A DNA stretch of 64,000 nt, from positions 7,067,788-7,131,787 of the forward strand of contig OX246741.1 in NCBI GenBank assembly GCA_945910005.1, written 5' to 3'. Position 1 is the stretch's first letter. Each line of letters opens with the position of its first letter. The notes beneath the pieces were generated by a model that saw only the letters and a list, made by a program, of their open reading frames with translations, was not told the origin of the DNA and did no database searches. The translations under genes and the position numbers were made by a program. Positions 11,953 to 25,000 of the stretch are shown here, piece after piece. Origin of the DNA: Isoperla grammatica (Eukaryota > Arthropoda > Insecta > Plecoptera > Perlodidae).

Positions 11953-14900
11953 TCACTTCTTATCACCGGTGAAACTCCACGACGAAGACTTTCCATGGTC
12001 CTGCGAGACAAAGAAACACATGAATAGCATCAAGAATGAAACCATCAAATACTACACTTGTGTTGACGTATAGAAAACTTTAAAAACACAATATTTAATT
12101 ATACATGTAGCATGCATTCTAAAAAATGCAACATACACAGTATTATTACTGTATATATTTTATTTGTAAGACATTTTGTCTGTCTGATCTGCATTTACTG
12201 TAGTCTAGACATAAAATATTACGAAAATATATTATAATTTTTAAAAGAATTCTTTTATATTTCTTGCTATCTCTTTCTTTTTTATTCTACTTAGTACTTA
12301 CTACATATGGTACTATGATTTTAAACTTCTGTCGTTCAACTAAATCTTTACGTACCTTGAGTACAATGCCCAGGGCACCAAGTTTGTCCCGTAGCTGGTC
12401 ACAAGACTGCAAGAGAGACGCCTCTTTCTGCTTAATAGCCGTCGCTCTAACCTGGCCACGGAACTCTACCGCACAGTCCAGGACTGTCTGGAGCTGGACG
12501 GAGGAACTCGAGTCCTAAATACAGAACAAGAGTTAGTACAACAATATCTCCTCTCAGCTCAGATACTTCTGTTTCACACGGTGTTGGAGTTGGGGCTTTG
12601 AATCTACTGCACAAGATACTAGACTCAAATTGGTTCTTTGATTGCTCCACTTTCTTGTGTCATGAAATGCATTTTAACACTGCAAATCAGTTTTGTTACT
12701 AAGTGGGTAGACTCTAAATGTGAATTTATTTTTCATTTATTTATTTTATTTAAGGTTTCAACCATCAATGCACAAAAATATTAGTACATATTTACTCGGG
12801 CTGTTCAGTTTTGTTTAATAGGTCTAAAGGTGTAAGCACAAGCCACACAATTCAAGCAACCTACCTCCAGGGAGGAGAAGTTTACGCCCAAAGTATCGAG
12901 CGTGCGTCTGACGAAGGTCGCGACGGCGGCCAAGGTCGCCGGGTGGGACACTTCACCGCCCTCTCGATCCTTGAGCATCTTGTTGGCGGTGGAGACCAGC
13001 TCGAGGATGGAAGTCATCGCCTTGGCCGTGTCGAAGTCGTCGCTCAGATGTAACCGCAGTCTAGTCTGTGCGTTGGCAAGCGACTGAAACAGGACGGTAC
13101 CGTTACTGTAACGGATACTTCTCAGTTAATAAATGAGATCACCCGTTAATGAGATCAACATTAGATAAATAGTAAATCCATAGGTTCATAGCTGGTTCAG
13201 GAGCGGACGAGACTTGAAGACAGTATGAGCAGTATTTAAACAGGGGGATACTTGTCCGTAAGTCAATACATACCTCAACAATACGTGCATTGATTTAATT
13301 AATAATTTTGGTCGTAAAATTATAGGAGTGTTGGCAACATTGTGAATGCAAAAATGGACCAAAAGAGTATATAAAATGAGAAAATGTAACTACAAGATAA
13401 TACATATATTGACCAATAATGTAATTTAAAGCCTTCACAACATTTGTAATACAGTACAGTACCTCTATCAATTTAGGCTCATCAATTGTTCCCCAACTTC
13501 CTTGGCCACGAATGCAGTTTTCAGCATCATTCAAGAAGGACTCGATCTTCTTACAAATTGCTGTCGCATTATTCATTGAGACTTCAGAGAATTCCACACC
13601 TAGAGGAAAAGACAGAGAAGAAGACACTTGAGGTTATAGGTCATAAGATGCATATTATTATGTAAATAACAAAGTAATGTTTGTTTTATATGTCCTGTGT
13701 CAATGTCGAAATTGAGACACATAATAGGGAATGTTCATAAAAAATAAATATTTTTCAGAGTACCAAAAAATGATAGATCTTTATCCAAATATTACGTTGA
13801 AATAATGTTTATGTCTGAGAAGTGCATAGTTTCAATTCTATTAGCATTTAAAGTATGACATTTCTACCTGCATTGTGAAACCATGGTGAAACGGTCCGTG
13901 ACGTCAAACGTTGGTAAACAACAGATTTTATGAATTAATTTATCTAAGCTCTTTGGAATTCACAACTATTTTGCCTGTTATAACAGCACTTCATTGTTGT
14001 CGATCTTCAGACGTTTCATTTTAAAGCCACAATGTTTCCAACTATTCTATAAAAAAATGTAATTATTGATTATATTCGTATAAATTTATGTTCAATAGTA
14101 TTTATTGAACATTTTAGAAACAAATTTGATACAAAACATTCTATTGTGAGTGAAATTATTAGCAAAACAGCGTTTCTTTATATGATTGGGTGGTTGTGAT
14201 CCAAACGTTTGACGTCATTCCCTGTTTTTCCCGCCAAAACGATGTGTGAAAGTTTCGGGTGATTTTTATCAATGAAATCTATTCCAAACACACACAAAAA
14301 TTAATATGATTCTTTATAGAAAATGAAATTCAAGTAGATGGAACTATAAAAAAATCATCTGCACATTCCCTATTGTGGTTTTATCATTAATTTTAAAGCG
14401 GATGAATTTTTTTCCATTGAAGCTACAGAATGCTGCAGTATGTGTGCAAACAAATCTCAGTAATTTATTTACCACTTACCTTTCTAATCTGAGTATTCTT
14501 TAAATACCTAACTTGGTGAATTCATCTTATTTTTTTTTTTCTTCTACAAAAAGTTCAACTCACTATTTCTGTATTTGGTGAGAAGACAGAAGAGCCGGAA
14601 CTCGTTGGCGGAGTATTTCTTCAGCAACTCTCGTATGGAGACGGTGTTCTTCAGTGACTTGGACATCTTCGTGTTGTCCTTGAGATGCAGGTGGCCCGTG
14701 TGTAGCCAGTAGTTTACCCACTGCGCCACTCCGTGCGCCACGCAGCTTTGCGCTTCCTCGTTCTCGTGGTGCGGAAACAAGAGGTCTACGCCACCAGAGT
14801 GCAGGTCCAGACTCGGACCCAACAAGGCGCTACAAGCAGCACACGTTACTACCCTCGGCTAGAGATACGCGACGCGACATGACAATGTGTGTGATCGGTC

Positions 14901-16418
14901 TGGAATGGGACGGGAAGACATAAATCAGTACATGAAGGAAGCTAGGTTTTATTGTTGTTGCGGATTAACATCGCTCGATGCAGTGTGGCTCACGTAGAGC
15001 AACAAGCAATGAAAGAGAGAGGAAAGAGAAAAGTGGTGGTCACAAAGGAAGGAAAGTTGAGAAGAGATATGGTCAAACAATAAATCACAAAAATAGTATA
15101 AGTCTAGGATGGAAATGGAATTTGATTGGGTTTACATTTATGTTCATCTTCCTTAGAATTAATCTTCCTAAGAATAAATCTCTCTACAGTATACTGGTAC
15201 CTTGCCATTGCGGAGCATTCAATATGCCACCCTGGTCGACCCTTTCCGGTCCCCCACGGACATTCCCACCAAGGCTCTTCTGGCTTTGCTCCTTTCCAGA
15301 GAGCAAAGTCCAATGCTGACCGTTTCCCAGCGACGGCTTTTGAGTCTTCCCCTTCTTCGGGAACTGGGCACAGTTTACCGTAAGGGGCAAAGTTTGGAGT
15401 GTCAAAATAGACCGAGCCGTCTTCGGTCACGTAACCCTGTCCTTTATCGACAATTTGTTGAACAAATTTTACAATCTGCGGAATGAAATCGGTGACTCTT
15501 GTAGTAAAAGTTGGCGCCAATACGTTGAGACTCCTCATGTCTTCAATGAACTCTGCCTCGTAATAGCTTGTTAAAGTTCGGATGTCTTGTTTACGGTCTG
15601 CTGCTCGAAGAATGATTTTATCGTCAATGTCCGTGATACCCATGACCATCACTACATTTATGTTAAAATGTTCCATCATTATTCTTCTTATAATGTCAAA
15701 TTTCACATATGAACTGAAACACAAAGCACAAGAACCTTTGTTGAGAGAAAAAAGTAAAAGCTGAAAATATGGGGAAGGGAGATCACTCGACAAGCTGGAG
15801 AGGGATGGTTGGAAGACGGATGTTGGGAAGTTCTTGTTCCTGCACACGATGGTTGTGGATTGGAATAAGCTGGCTGAAGCCATAGTGAGGCAGGGTAAAA
15901 ACAAGGCTTTTACGGCTAGTTTTAAGCCATGCCAAACGAGAGAGCCGGGAAGGTCCGTGAAGGAGCCGAGTGGTGACGGACGGGCAATTGGAAGTCTCGA
16001 GAGAGAGAATAAACATTGCCACTGGCCCAGTAGGTCATCAGCAACGAAACAGTCAGAGTGTTGAGTGCCGAGCGTTCTATTAAATGTTTGACCAAGAACC
16101 CTAGGCTAGGCTTAGGCGTACCCTAGGCACCTGCCCATATGCTAAGCATGTAGATCAAAGTTCTTACCATGCATGTCCAATGTGAGCAGAGTCGTAAACA
16201 GTAGGCCCACACATGTACCAACTAGCGTAAGAAGGAGTCCTTAAGATCAATGGCACTTTCTTTTTTGTTGCACTATTATACACTGATATTTGTGTATCAT
16301 AGCCAACTGGTCGAGCCCAGTGGGACGATTTTTTACACTTGCATTGAATAACTCGAGATGATGACTGAAGCTTTGTTTTCAAAATATAAACCAACGACTT
16401 GCGCATTAATAACGCCAT
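11953..16418 (-). CDS. CARS2: Mitochondrial cysteinyl-tRNA synthetase, 7 exons
   Basis: It charges tRNA-Cys in the mitochondrial matrix. Exons on the minus strand are 16168-16418, 15201-15713, 14564-14829, 13463-13599, 12865-13083, 12356-12514 and 11953-12000. All introns are GT-AG and phases agree, giving 530 aa, close to the usual size of animal CARS2. Class I motifs are intact: HIGH at residues 79-82 and KMSKS at 309-313. The four zinc ligands expected in CysRS are present as C70, C250, H275 and E279, with the 25- and 4-residue spacing known from the bacterial enzyme. The C-terminal part is a helical anticodon-binding region ending in [12 protein letters not shown]. The N-terminus is basic and hydrophobic ([17 protein letters not shown]), like a mitochondrial presequence. 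The ATG at 16418 opens exon 1 and no in-frame extension was needed. It is divergent to COA5. Assignment is very secure; only untranslated ends are unknown. Confidence 0.96.
13725..14372. mobile_element. MITE in CARS2 intron 3, TIR TAGGGAATG
   Basis: Inverted ends TAGGGAATGTTCAT and TGCACATTCCCTA bound about 650 bp in the intron between exons 3 and 4. Inside, TTGACGTCA-type words occur near both ends in inverted orientation. The same terminal word bounds a second element at 50039-50797, so this is a family. No clear target duplication is visible, so the copy is probably old. Confidence 0.55.
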
Positions 16419-16650
16419 TATTTATTTAAAGTACATTCAGCTAAATCAACTAGCCTAGGCCCACTCCAACATTTGAGAATTTTAAGGTTATGAAGACGCA
16501 GCTGATGTTTACAAATTTTCACCGCCAACTGAATCACACGTGCAGATGCTATAGAAAGCTGTGAACAGCTGTTTGTTGTCAAAAGATAGCCTAGCAGCCT
16601 TGACAGTGTTTGTGCCTAGATTTTAACATCTTTACCCCAACGTTCAAAGG
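16419..16650. promoter_or_regulatory. Candidate bidirectional promoter CARS2/COA5
   Basis: The CARS2 start codon is at 16418. On the other strand a strong donor (CAAAG followed by GTAAGAAT) sits at 16649/16650. A good acceptor at 17553 precedes the COA5 start, so COA5 may have a 5' UTR exon ending at 16649. Transcription of both genes would then begin inside this interval. No TATA box is seen. This is inference from splice-site positions. Confidence 0.4.
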
Positions 16651-17029
16651 TAAGAATATCTAAAGTTAACAATACATTATTTTGAAAGTTTCTAATACAA
16701 TATTTATCTATAACACAAGCCGAGGCCTCTAATGTGGGCCTTGATATAGCCTAGGGCCTACCTAGTGCAGAAAAGGTTAACTCTAACCTCAGAGGTATTT
16801 GTTTAGTATCACTGATCGCTCGTCTTACTCACTTTTTCCAATGAAAAACGCCAAAGTCTTGTTTAAAGTGATATTTTTATTGAACAATGTTTAATTGTCT
16901 TTCTTTTGATGCTTATTAGAATATTGTAGTTAGTTTTTAAGAGTAATAAATGATCGTTTGAAGTTTTTATATGAAAAGTTGACGTCTTCTTCCGTGTTCC
17001 TGCTTGTGTCCGTTGCAGTGCTGCCAATG

Positions 17030-17232
17030 GCAAACTATCCAAAACCACCCCCTAACCTCGGGCAAAGTCACTTTTGGGCGCAAATCTGCATAGTTGCATA
17101 ATTTGAAGAAGGGGTATTTAATCGTAGGGGCCTAGTTTGCACGTACATCCAAAACCCCATCCTAACCTCTGGCAAACTATCCAAAACCACCCCCTAACCT
17201 CGGGCAAAGTCACTTTCGGGCGCAAGAGGTAG
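17030..17232 (+). repeat. Direct 50-bp duplication between CARS2 and COA5
   Basis: A segment beginning AACTATCCAAAACCACCCCC and ending near the words GGGCAAAGTCACTTT and GGGCGCAA occurs twice, at about 17033-17085 and 17176-17226, with one or two mismatches. A shorter third echo (CCAAAACCCCATCCTAACCT) lies between. It is probably a fragment of a small mobile element. In the current model it lies in the 5' UTR intron of COA5. Confidence 0.6.
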
Positions 17233-17566
17233 GGTTTTTTCATGTACTTACGTTGGTAGACCACACTTTATGTGTGCTCCGAACAGCTGCGCCCTCGCAC
17301 GTCCGCCATATTGCCATATTTAACGTGATTTTGTTGTCAAATCGATGCAACTTCAAAACGATAATTTAATATGAAAGAAAAGACTATTTGTATTGAAAAT
17401 CACTGGAACTTACAGATAAATCATGAAATAACAATTATGTACAGCGCAAATGATCAATATCGCAAAGGAATGCAGAAAAAAAGTGAGTACGAAACGCGAT
17501 CAGTGATACTAAACAATTACCACCTCAAATTATATGTTTCTGTATTTGTTCAGAAAACTATTCAAG

Positions 17567-18755
17567 ATGATGAAATACGAGGGAGAAGGAGATGAGCTGG
17601 CCGATAAGTCTCCTTGTGCTGGTGTTCGAGCTGACCTGAAGATGTGCCTGCTTCAGAGTGACTGTGTTAAGAAGGTACGTTTCCAGACAGGGGTCTGCCT
17701 GTTAATGCTGTTACCGGACAATATTAAATCATAACCAACTTTCCCGTTCCTGGAGCGCCTTCCTGGGCTATTGTGCACCGTATTGAGCCAATGCACAGGC
17801 CTAGACTAGGTTACTCCATGGTTACACCTACTGTTGCATACAGAGCATAGCCTGTACTCAAGTTTAGGGTATTCTCTGTATAAAGACAAATTAAAATTCA
17901 TAGCTACCAAATTAAACATACCCCAGGTCTGTGTTAACTACAGGCTACGATAATAACATAGGCCCTATATCATATGTGTTAAATCTGTATTGGATGAAGG
18001 CGTTTCGGTTTGGTTCCAGAATCTGATACATACATGTGTAGCCAACGCATTCAGTATGCAGCGATTTTGATCCAGTTCCTTTCACAACCGGCATTGAGGA
18101 CTCAATTCACTTTGATTTTGTCTCTCTTTGAAATGAAATTGAGTGATGTCCAAAGTTACAAATTAATGGATGTGTTACAAAACTTGCTCAAATTGTCTAG
18201 TCGGAATAGGACAACTCTTCTTGCTGCTTCTACGGTTTGTCACTTACAGATGGTGATATGGCATGTCACGCACTATATGTTCACAAAAAATGTAGCAATT
18301 TAGTACATCAGCTACACTTAGTCATCATCAGTCACCAACACAACACCTATCACGGCTACAGTATTTCAGGTTGTACGTCAAGAAGAATTTTACTGGTATA
18401 CTGTATAGTGACATCGGTTGATTCCAGTGGACTGAGAGGTAGTAATTTATAAGTAGTATCTAATTGAAATGTCGTATATCTTTCACAGGACAACAAAACC
18501 CCTCGCGAGTGTCTCCAAGCACGTGATGCTTCTATTCCGAACGAGTGCTATGTTCTTCGCCAGACGTTCTTCGAGTGCAAGCGATCACTGGTAATTATTT
18601 TGTATTGCAGTTCGATTCCTATATTAACCAATGTGTGGCCAGGAATGTTCGCTAATAAAGAGTATTTATTGTATGTCATAATGTTTAATATATTTTTTCA
18701 TTTTTTGTTTCAGTTGGATAATCGGCAAAGGTTTCGTGGTAGGAAAGGTTATTGA
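17567..18755 (+). CDS. COA5: Cytochrome c oxidase assembly factor 5 (PET191 family), 3 exons
   Basis: A small twin-CX9C protein of the mitochondrial intermembrane space, needed for complex IV assembly. Coding exons are 17567-17674, 18489-18590 and 18714-18755. Donors GTACGT and GTAATT and acceptors TTTCACAG and TTTGTTTCAG fit, and phases agree. The product is 83 aa, slightly longer than the mammalian protein. It has CX9C at C17-C27 and at C56-C66, plus C33 and C44, and the family-typical ends LLQSDC, FFECKRS and RFRGRKGY. Two consecutive ATGs open the frame (17567 and 17570) and either could be used. An acceptor at 17553 suggests an upstream untranslated exon. Conserved throughout, with no defects. 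Confidence 0.96.
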
Positions 18756-18830
18756 TTCATATAAAATTAATACATTCAGTGCATTACAATATATTTTATT
18801 TGTTTACATTAATACTGCATAAAGTTTGTA

Positions 18831-18836
18831 AATAAA
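18831..18836 (+). terminator. Polyadenylation signal of COA5
   Basis: AATAAA lies 76 bases past the COA5 stop codon in AT-rich sequence. It is the first such hexamer downstream. Confidence 0.6.
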
Positions 18837-19600
18837 ATCTCTTAGAATTCAAATATTGCTTCAGTTATTTTGGCTATATAGTTTACACTACGTAATTCCA
18901 ACTAACTCCTAGAAGGCACTTTTTTTTTACAAAATATAATACTAGCTAGATCAATGTAAAATGCTTTAAAATTGGGCCTTAGCAAACTAATTCTTAAGTG
19001 CACATTCTTGGACGGATGAACCTATTTTACTATGTACACATTTTATATTTAAAAATTCATTGTAATGGTAGTGCTGTATCATTATTATAAACATCTATTT
19101 CCACTACAGTATGGACGGTCAAACATGGGTTTCATGTTTTTACTAATAAATTAACAAGTGAATGAGAACATGTTGATGCCAGTCAGCTGGAGTAGTCAAG
19201 TGTCGGAATGAGAAAGTCGACAATGACCTGCACGCCTGTGATAGTGTCAAACCAACTCAATTATGGAGTTACTTTCAACATGGATATTGGATACCACTCG
19301 GTCATCAGTACAACGTTGGGCAGAATGTTCATTTTTAACACTGTAGGTAATGACATCTATGGCTAGAGGATTTAACGAATGAGTTGACATCCAACAGTAA
19401 TAATAGGGTACGTAGTAGCTTTTGCTTACCGAAAACACGTGTCACTATCATGGCACGTTAATTGACTGACTTGATTGAATATGAAGAAAGTTACACAATG
19501 CAAATGTTGTTTCACAGACTAAAATGTATGCCCCAAAACCCCAATACATCTATGTATACCTCATACGTACTTGGAACACCTGTAACTTTTTTACGGTACT

Positions 19601-19796
19601 TAAGGCTGGTCCACACAGATTATTTAAGCATAAGATTTAAGGTTTAACGCGTAGTCGTAAAGTTGGATCATAGGAAACACGTACTGGCGTTCACACAAAG
19701 TTTTAGTTTTAAGACATTGTTTTCATTGTTGTTTTTACAACAACGTCTTAAAACCTTAAATCTTATGCTTAAAAAATGTGTGTGGACCAGCCCTTA
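19601..19796. mobile_element. 196-bp MITE with TIR TAAGG(G)CTGGTCCACACA
   Basis: The ends TAAGGCTGGTCCACACA and TGTGTGGACCAGCCCTTA are inverted. The inverted homology continues inward through AAGCATAAGATTTAAGG on both sides. The interior contains CATAGGAAACACGTACTGG and CGTTCACACAAAG, which match the interior of the larger MITE at 40476-41120. It lies between COA5 and INTU. Confidence 0.8.
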
Positions 19797-20357
19797 AATA
19801 GCTTTCAAAGGCACTATGTCTGAGTATAATAATATTGCAGGTACTTTTAAGCAATGGCCAACTGTGTAATTATTTTGCACTAGGCTTACAAGCGTAAGAT
19901 CCACAAATGTTGCATTATCTTGTAATTCTACTCGCTCATCCACACTTTGTAAATGTAAGGTAACCAGACAAACTAAAAATGTCATAGAGGAATGTTTTTC
20001 GATTATAACGCTGGCCCGATACCAGTTTCCTGAGATATGAGCTTATCTGAACTAAGAACTGATTTCGAGTTGGTGTTACTAAACGGTGTATACGTATGGT
20101 ATTTTGTTTCACAACCCTTCCAGTGATGTAACTCAAGTAGTTTAAACTCACCGGTCAACGACGATCACGATCCTAAATACACGTTGCGGAAATGTGACGT
20201 TCTTACCAGTACGGGAACTACTAATAAACTGTTGAACTTGTTTTGTAACATTTCCAGTTTTGCTTCCAAAGCAGTCTCCCTCTTGAAAGCTTCAACGTTA
20301 TTGTATCCAGGCACAAGAACATAACCTTGACGTGTTTCTTAGAAGAGTTTCTCTGTT

Positions 20358-22003
20358 TCACCCGGCTGTACTAAGGCCGAGCCGGAACGCAATTTCAACC
20401 ATGTTCTGTGGTGCGGAGTCGTGATGACAGACGTACACCTCCCTCGGTTGCGGGGTGAAGAACAGTCGCCTAGAAATAAAACAATTCCAGGTCACACATG
20501 TCACCGTAAGTGCTTTTTACACACATAAAAGACTAACCAAAGAGTAAACTGCATCTCTACTAACTCTTGACATAACTGTACCAGAAGCAGTGTCACTCTT
20601 CCAAGGCCAGGTATCATAGTTAGAGGTACTGTATGTGAAAATAGCATTTTGAAAATGGATTCATAGCACTTTCATTTTCAAAACTAACCATTTTGTAGCA
20701 CTTTGTAGCATCTATTTTTTTCCTTCCTTAAACATCTTTTGTATGGGGTTACTTTGCAATTTTAATATCCAGTTATGCCCAGGGGAAACATTAACATGAA
20801 TAGAATTGAAACCAAGCCACACAATGTAAGAATACAATGTCAAACTAACATAAAATATGCACAGAAAAAACATAATTTTAGTTAAAAATAGCGCTTTGTG
20901 GCGTTTTCAAAAATTTCAATGTACTTGTATAGCATCTATTATACAAAACGCTATTTTCACGTACCTCTAATCCCAAACTATGATTCATAGTTAGTATGCG
21001 TAGGGTGGGAAGTTAAAACTCTGTCTTACCCAATGACCCAGTATGTGAACGGTTGGGTCTTCTTCGTGTTCTCCAGATCGCCGGCAGAGCACTCGAAGAG
21101 GACTCCATGTTCTTTGATCGCCACCAGCGACTTGTTCACCCTAGTCTTGCTCACCTCGTGCCCAGCCAGCTTCTGTACAACACACAGTTCTATTAGCGTT
21201 ACAAAACTACTTTCTTCTGACAATTAATTATAAGATACACTTCATTTTATTCTGATTGCAAAGCAACATTGGAAAGGTGGATTTGTGCGGACATAGGCCT
21301 ACAGCACAACATGGGGCCCTATTTCTGAAAGTTGTCAGTTTGTGACAAAAAAAGTACAAAAGTGACAATTACATACGCAATTGTGTCGTAAAAACTCAAT
21401 AACAGTACCTACTCCATAAAAATACATTTGTTAGTTGTAATTATGTTATTCCTAATTATTGTTAATGATCTTTTTATAGTTAAAAAGTAAATAAATAGAA
21501 AAGTAAATTAAGTAAATAAAAAAATAAATTAAAGTTAGTTAAAAGTAACACCTTTAATTACTACAAACTAACATCTTTTTCATATAGTATTGTGTTCTTA
21601 GCAATCCAAATTACTTTTTCAAAGTTGTGTGGCGTTCTTGAAATATGACTCAAAACAAAAAACCGCTAATTTTGTGAGGTTGTAATATCCGCGCTAGTGG
21701 TTTCCTCTCGACTAACGGCGAGCCCCAACCTACCTACCTTGAACTGCACGGTGTTCTGCAGAAGCGTGTGTATGACTTGCGCGCTGAGCCGGAAGTTGTG
21801 CAGGATCTCTGTCATCCGCTGCGACTGTACGTAGCCGTCTCGGTGGGGGGGCGGACACATCAAGATGCCTTCAGTCAGGTCCAGGTGGACGTAGTGAAAC
21901 ATAACGTTCTCCTCGCCGGCCGTCAGCCTGGACAAAGTGGTGATACTCGTTGGTTCAAATTTATGTATAATTCAAAGTATTGATGCGGGAGAGTGAGACA
22001 GAA

Positions 22004-22038
<35 letters not shown>

Positions 22039-25000
22039 TTGATTGATTAAGGTCTTTTTATTTATGGCGGGATTAAGGCCAGTGAGGCCTTATCTTCCAT
22101 CAAACCATGCTATAGTTATAAAAATACAAGAAACAAAATTCATAATGAAGAATACAAAAGGTAAATACAAAATACAAAACACAGAGAGAGAGATAGAGAT
22201 AGATAGATAGATAATGGTCTTTATTGAAGGCGGGATTAAGGCCAGCAAGGCTGAGCCGTTCATCCAAGAGAGAGAGAGAGATAAGTCTTTGTTTCTTTAA
22301 CTACATACAATCATTTAAAATTTCAGATATAGATAGATCATATTTTTCCAGAGAGTAGAAAACACTTCAGAAAGCCGTATGGGTCAAAAGCATCCAGTGA
22401 AACCTTTCAGGACATAGGACAGGTTACCAGGTAGGTACACATGTGATTGTAAAAACTACAAAAATACTTACTCTGCTCTTGTTGGACAAATGTAACTAAT
22501 AATTAGGTACCGGTACTGGAACTGTAAACCCATAAAAAAAAATAGTTGTATCCAATAATTTTGTTACTACTATTAGATGGTTCCTATGCAACACGTAGCG
22601 CATAGTTGCTATACGACATGGTATTAGATTGTTGCTATGCAACACGTAGCGCATAGTTGCTATACGACATGGTATTAGATGGTTCCTATGCAACACGTAG
22701 CGCATAGTTGCTATACGACATGGTATTAGATGGTTGCTATGCAACACGTAGCGCATAGTTGCTATACGACATGGTATTAGATGGTTCCTATGCAACACGT
22801 AGCGCATAGTTGCTAAACAACATGGTATTAGATGGATGCTATGCAACACGTAGCGCATAGTTGCTATACCACATGGTATTAGATGGTTTCTATGCAACAC
22901 GTAGCGCATAGTTGCTATACGACATGGTATTAGATGGTTCCTACGCGACATGTAGCGCATAGTTGCTATACGACATGGTATTAGATGGTTGCTATGCAAC
23001 ACGTAGCGCATAGTTGCTATACGACATGGTATTAGATGGTTGCTATGCAACACGTAGCGCATAGTTGCTATACGACATGGTATTAGATGGTTGCTATGCA
23101 ACACGTAGCGCATAGTTGCTATATAACATGGTATTAGATGGTTGCTATGCAACACGTAGCGCATAGTTGCTATACAACATGGTATTAGATGGTTGCTATG
23201 CAACACGTAGCGCATAGTTGCTATACGACATGGTATTAGATGGTTGCTATGCATCAGGTAGCGCATAGTTGCTATACGACATGGTATTAGATGGTTGCTA
23301 TGCAACACGTAGCGCATAGTTGCTATACGACATGGTATTAGATGGTTGCTATGCGACATGGTATTAGATGGTTGCTATGCGACACGTAGCGCATAGTTGC
23401 TATAGGACATGGTATAAGATGGTTCCTATGCAACACGTAGCGCATAGTTGCTATACGACATGGTATTAGATGGTTGCTATGCAACACGTAGCGCATAGTT
23501 GCTATACGACGTTGTATTAGATGGTTGCTATGCGACACGTAGCGCATAGTTGCTATACAACATGGTATTAGATGGTCTCTATGCGACACGTAGCGCATAG
23601 TTGCTATACGACATGGTATTAGATGGTTCCTATGCGACACATAGCGCATAGTTGCTATACGACATGGTATTAGATGGTTGCTATGCAACACGTAGCAGAT
23701 GGTTGCTATACGACATGGTATTAGATGGTTGCTATGCAACACGTAGCAGATGGTTGCTATACGACATGGTATTAGATGGTTGCTATGCAACACGTAGCGC
23801 ATAGTTGCTATACGACATGGTATTAGATGGTTGCTATGCAACACGTAGCGCATAGTTGCTATACAACATGGTATTAGATGGTTCCTATGCAACACGTAGC
23901 GCATAGGAGCTATACAACATGGTATTAGATGGTTGCTATGCAACACGTAGCGCATAGTTGCTATACGACATGGTATTAGATGGTTCCTATGCGACACGTA
24001 GCGCATAGTTGCTATACGACATGGTATTAGATGGTTCCTATGCGACACGTAGCGCATAGTTGCTATACGACATGGTATTAGATGGTTGCTATGCAACACA
24101 TAGCGCATAGTTGCTATACGACATGGTATTAGATGGTTGCTATGCATTACGTAGCGCATAGTTGCTATACGACATGGTATTAGATGGTTGCTATGCAACA
24201 CATAGCGCATAGTTGCTATACGACATGGTATTAGATGGTTGCTATGCAACACGTAGCGCATAGTTGCTATACGACATGGTATTAGATGGTTGCTATGCAA
24301 CATGTAGCAGATGGTTGCTATACAACATGGTATTAGATGGTTGCTATGCAACACGTAGCGCATAGTTGCTATACGACATGGTATTAGATGGTTGCTATGC
24401 AACACGTAGCGCATAGTTGCTATACGACATGGTATTAGATGGTTGCTATGCAACACGTAGCGCATAGTTGCTATACGACATGGTATTAGATGGTTGCTAT
24501 GCAACACGTAGCGCATAGTTGCTATACAACATGGTATTAGATGGTTCCTATGCAACACGTAGCACATAGTTGCTATACAACATGGTATTAGATGGTTGCT
24601 ATGCAACACGTAGCGCATAGTTGCTATACGACATGGTATTAGATGGTTCCTATGCGACACGTAGCGCATAGTTGCTATACGACATGGTATTAGATGGTTC
24701 CTATGCGACACGTAGCGCATAGTTGCTATACGACATGGTATTAGATGGTTGCTATGCAACACGTAGCGCATAGTTGCTATACGACATGGTATTAGATGGT
24801 TGCTATGCAACACGTAGCAGATGGTTGCTATACGACATGGTATTAGATGGTTGCTATGCAACACGTAGCGCATAGTTGCTATACGACATGTTATTAGATG
24901 GTTGCTATGCAACAAGTAGCAGATGGTTGCTATACAACATGGTATTAGATGGTTGCTATGGAACACGTAGCGCATAGTTGCTATACGACATGGTATTAGA

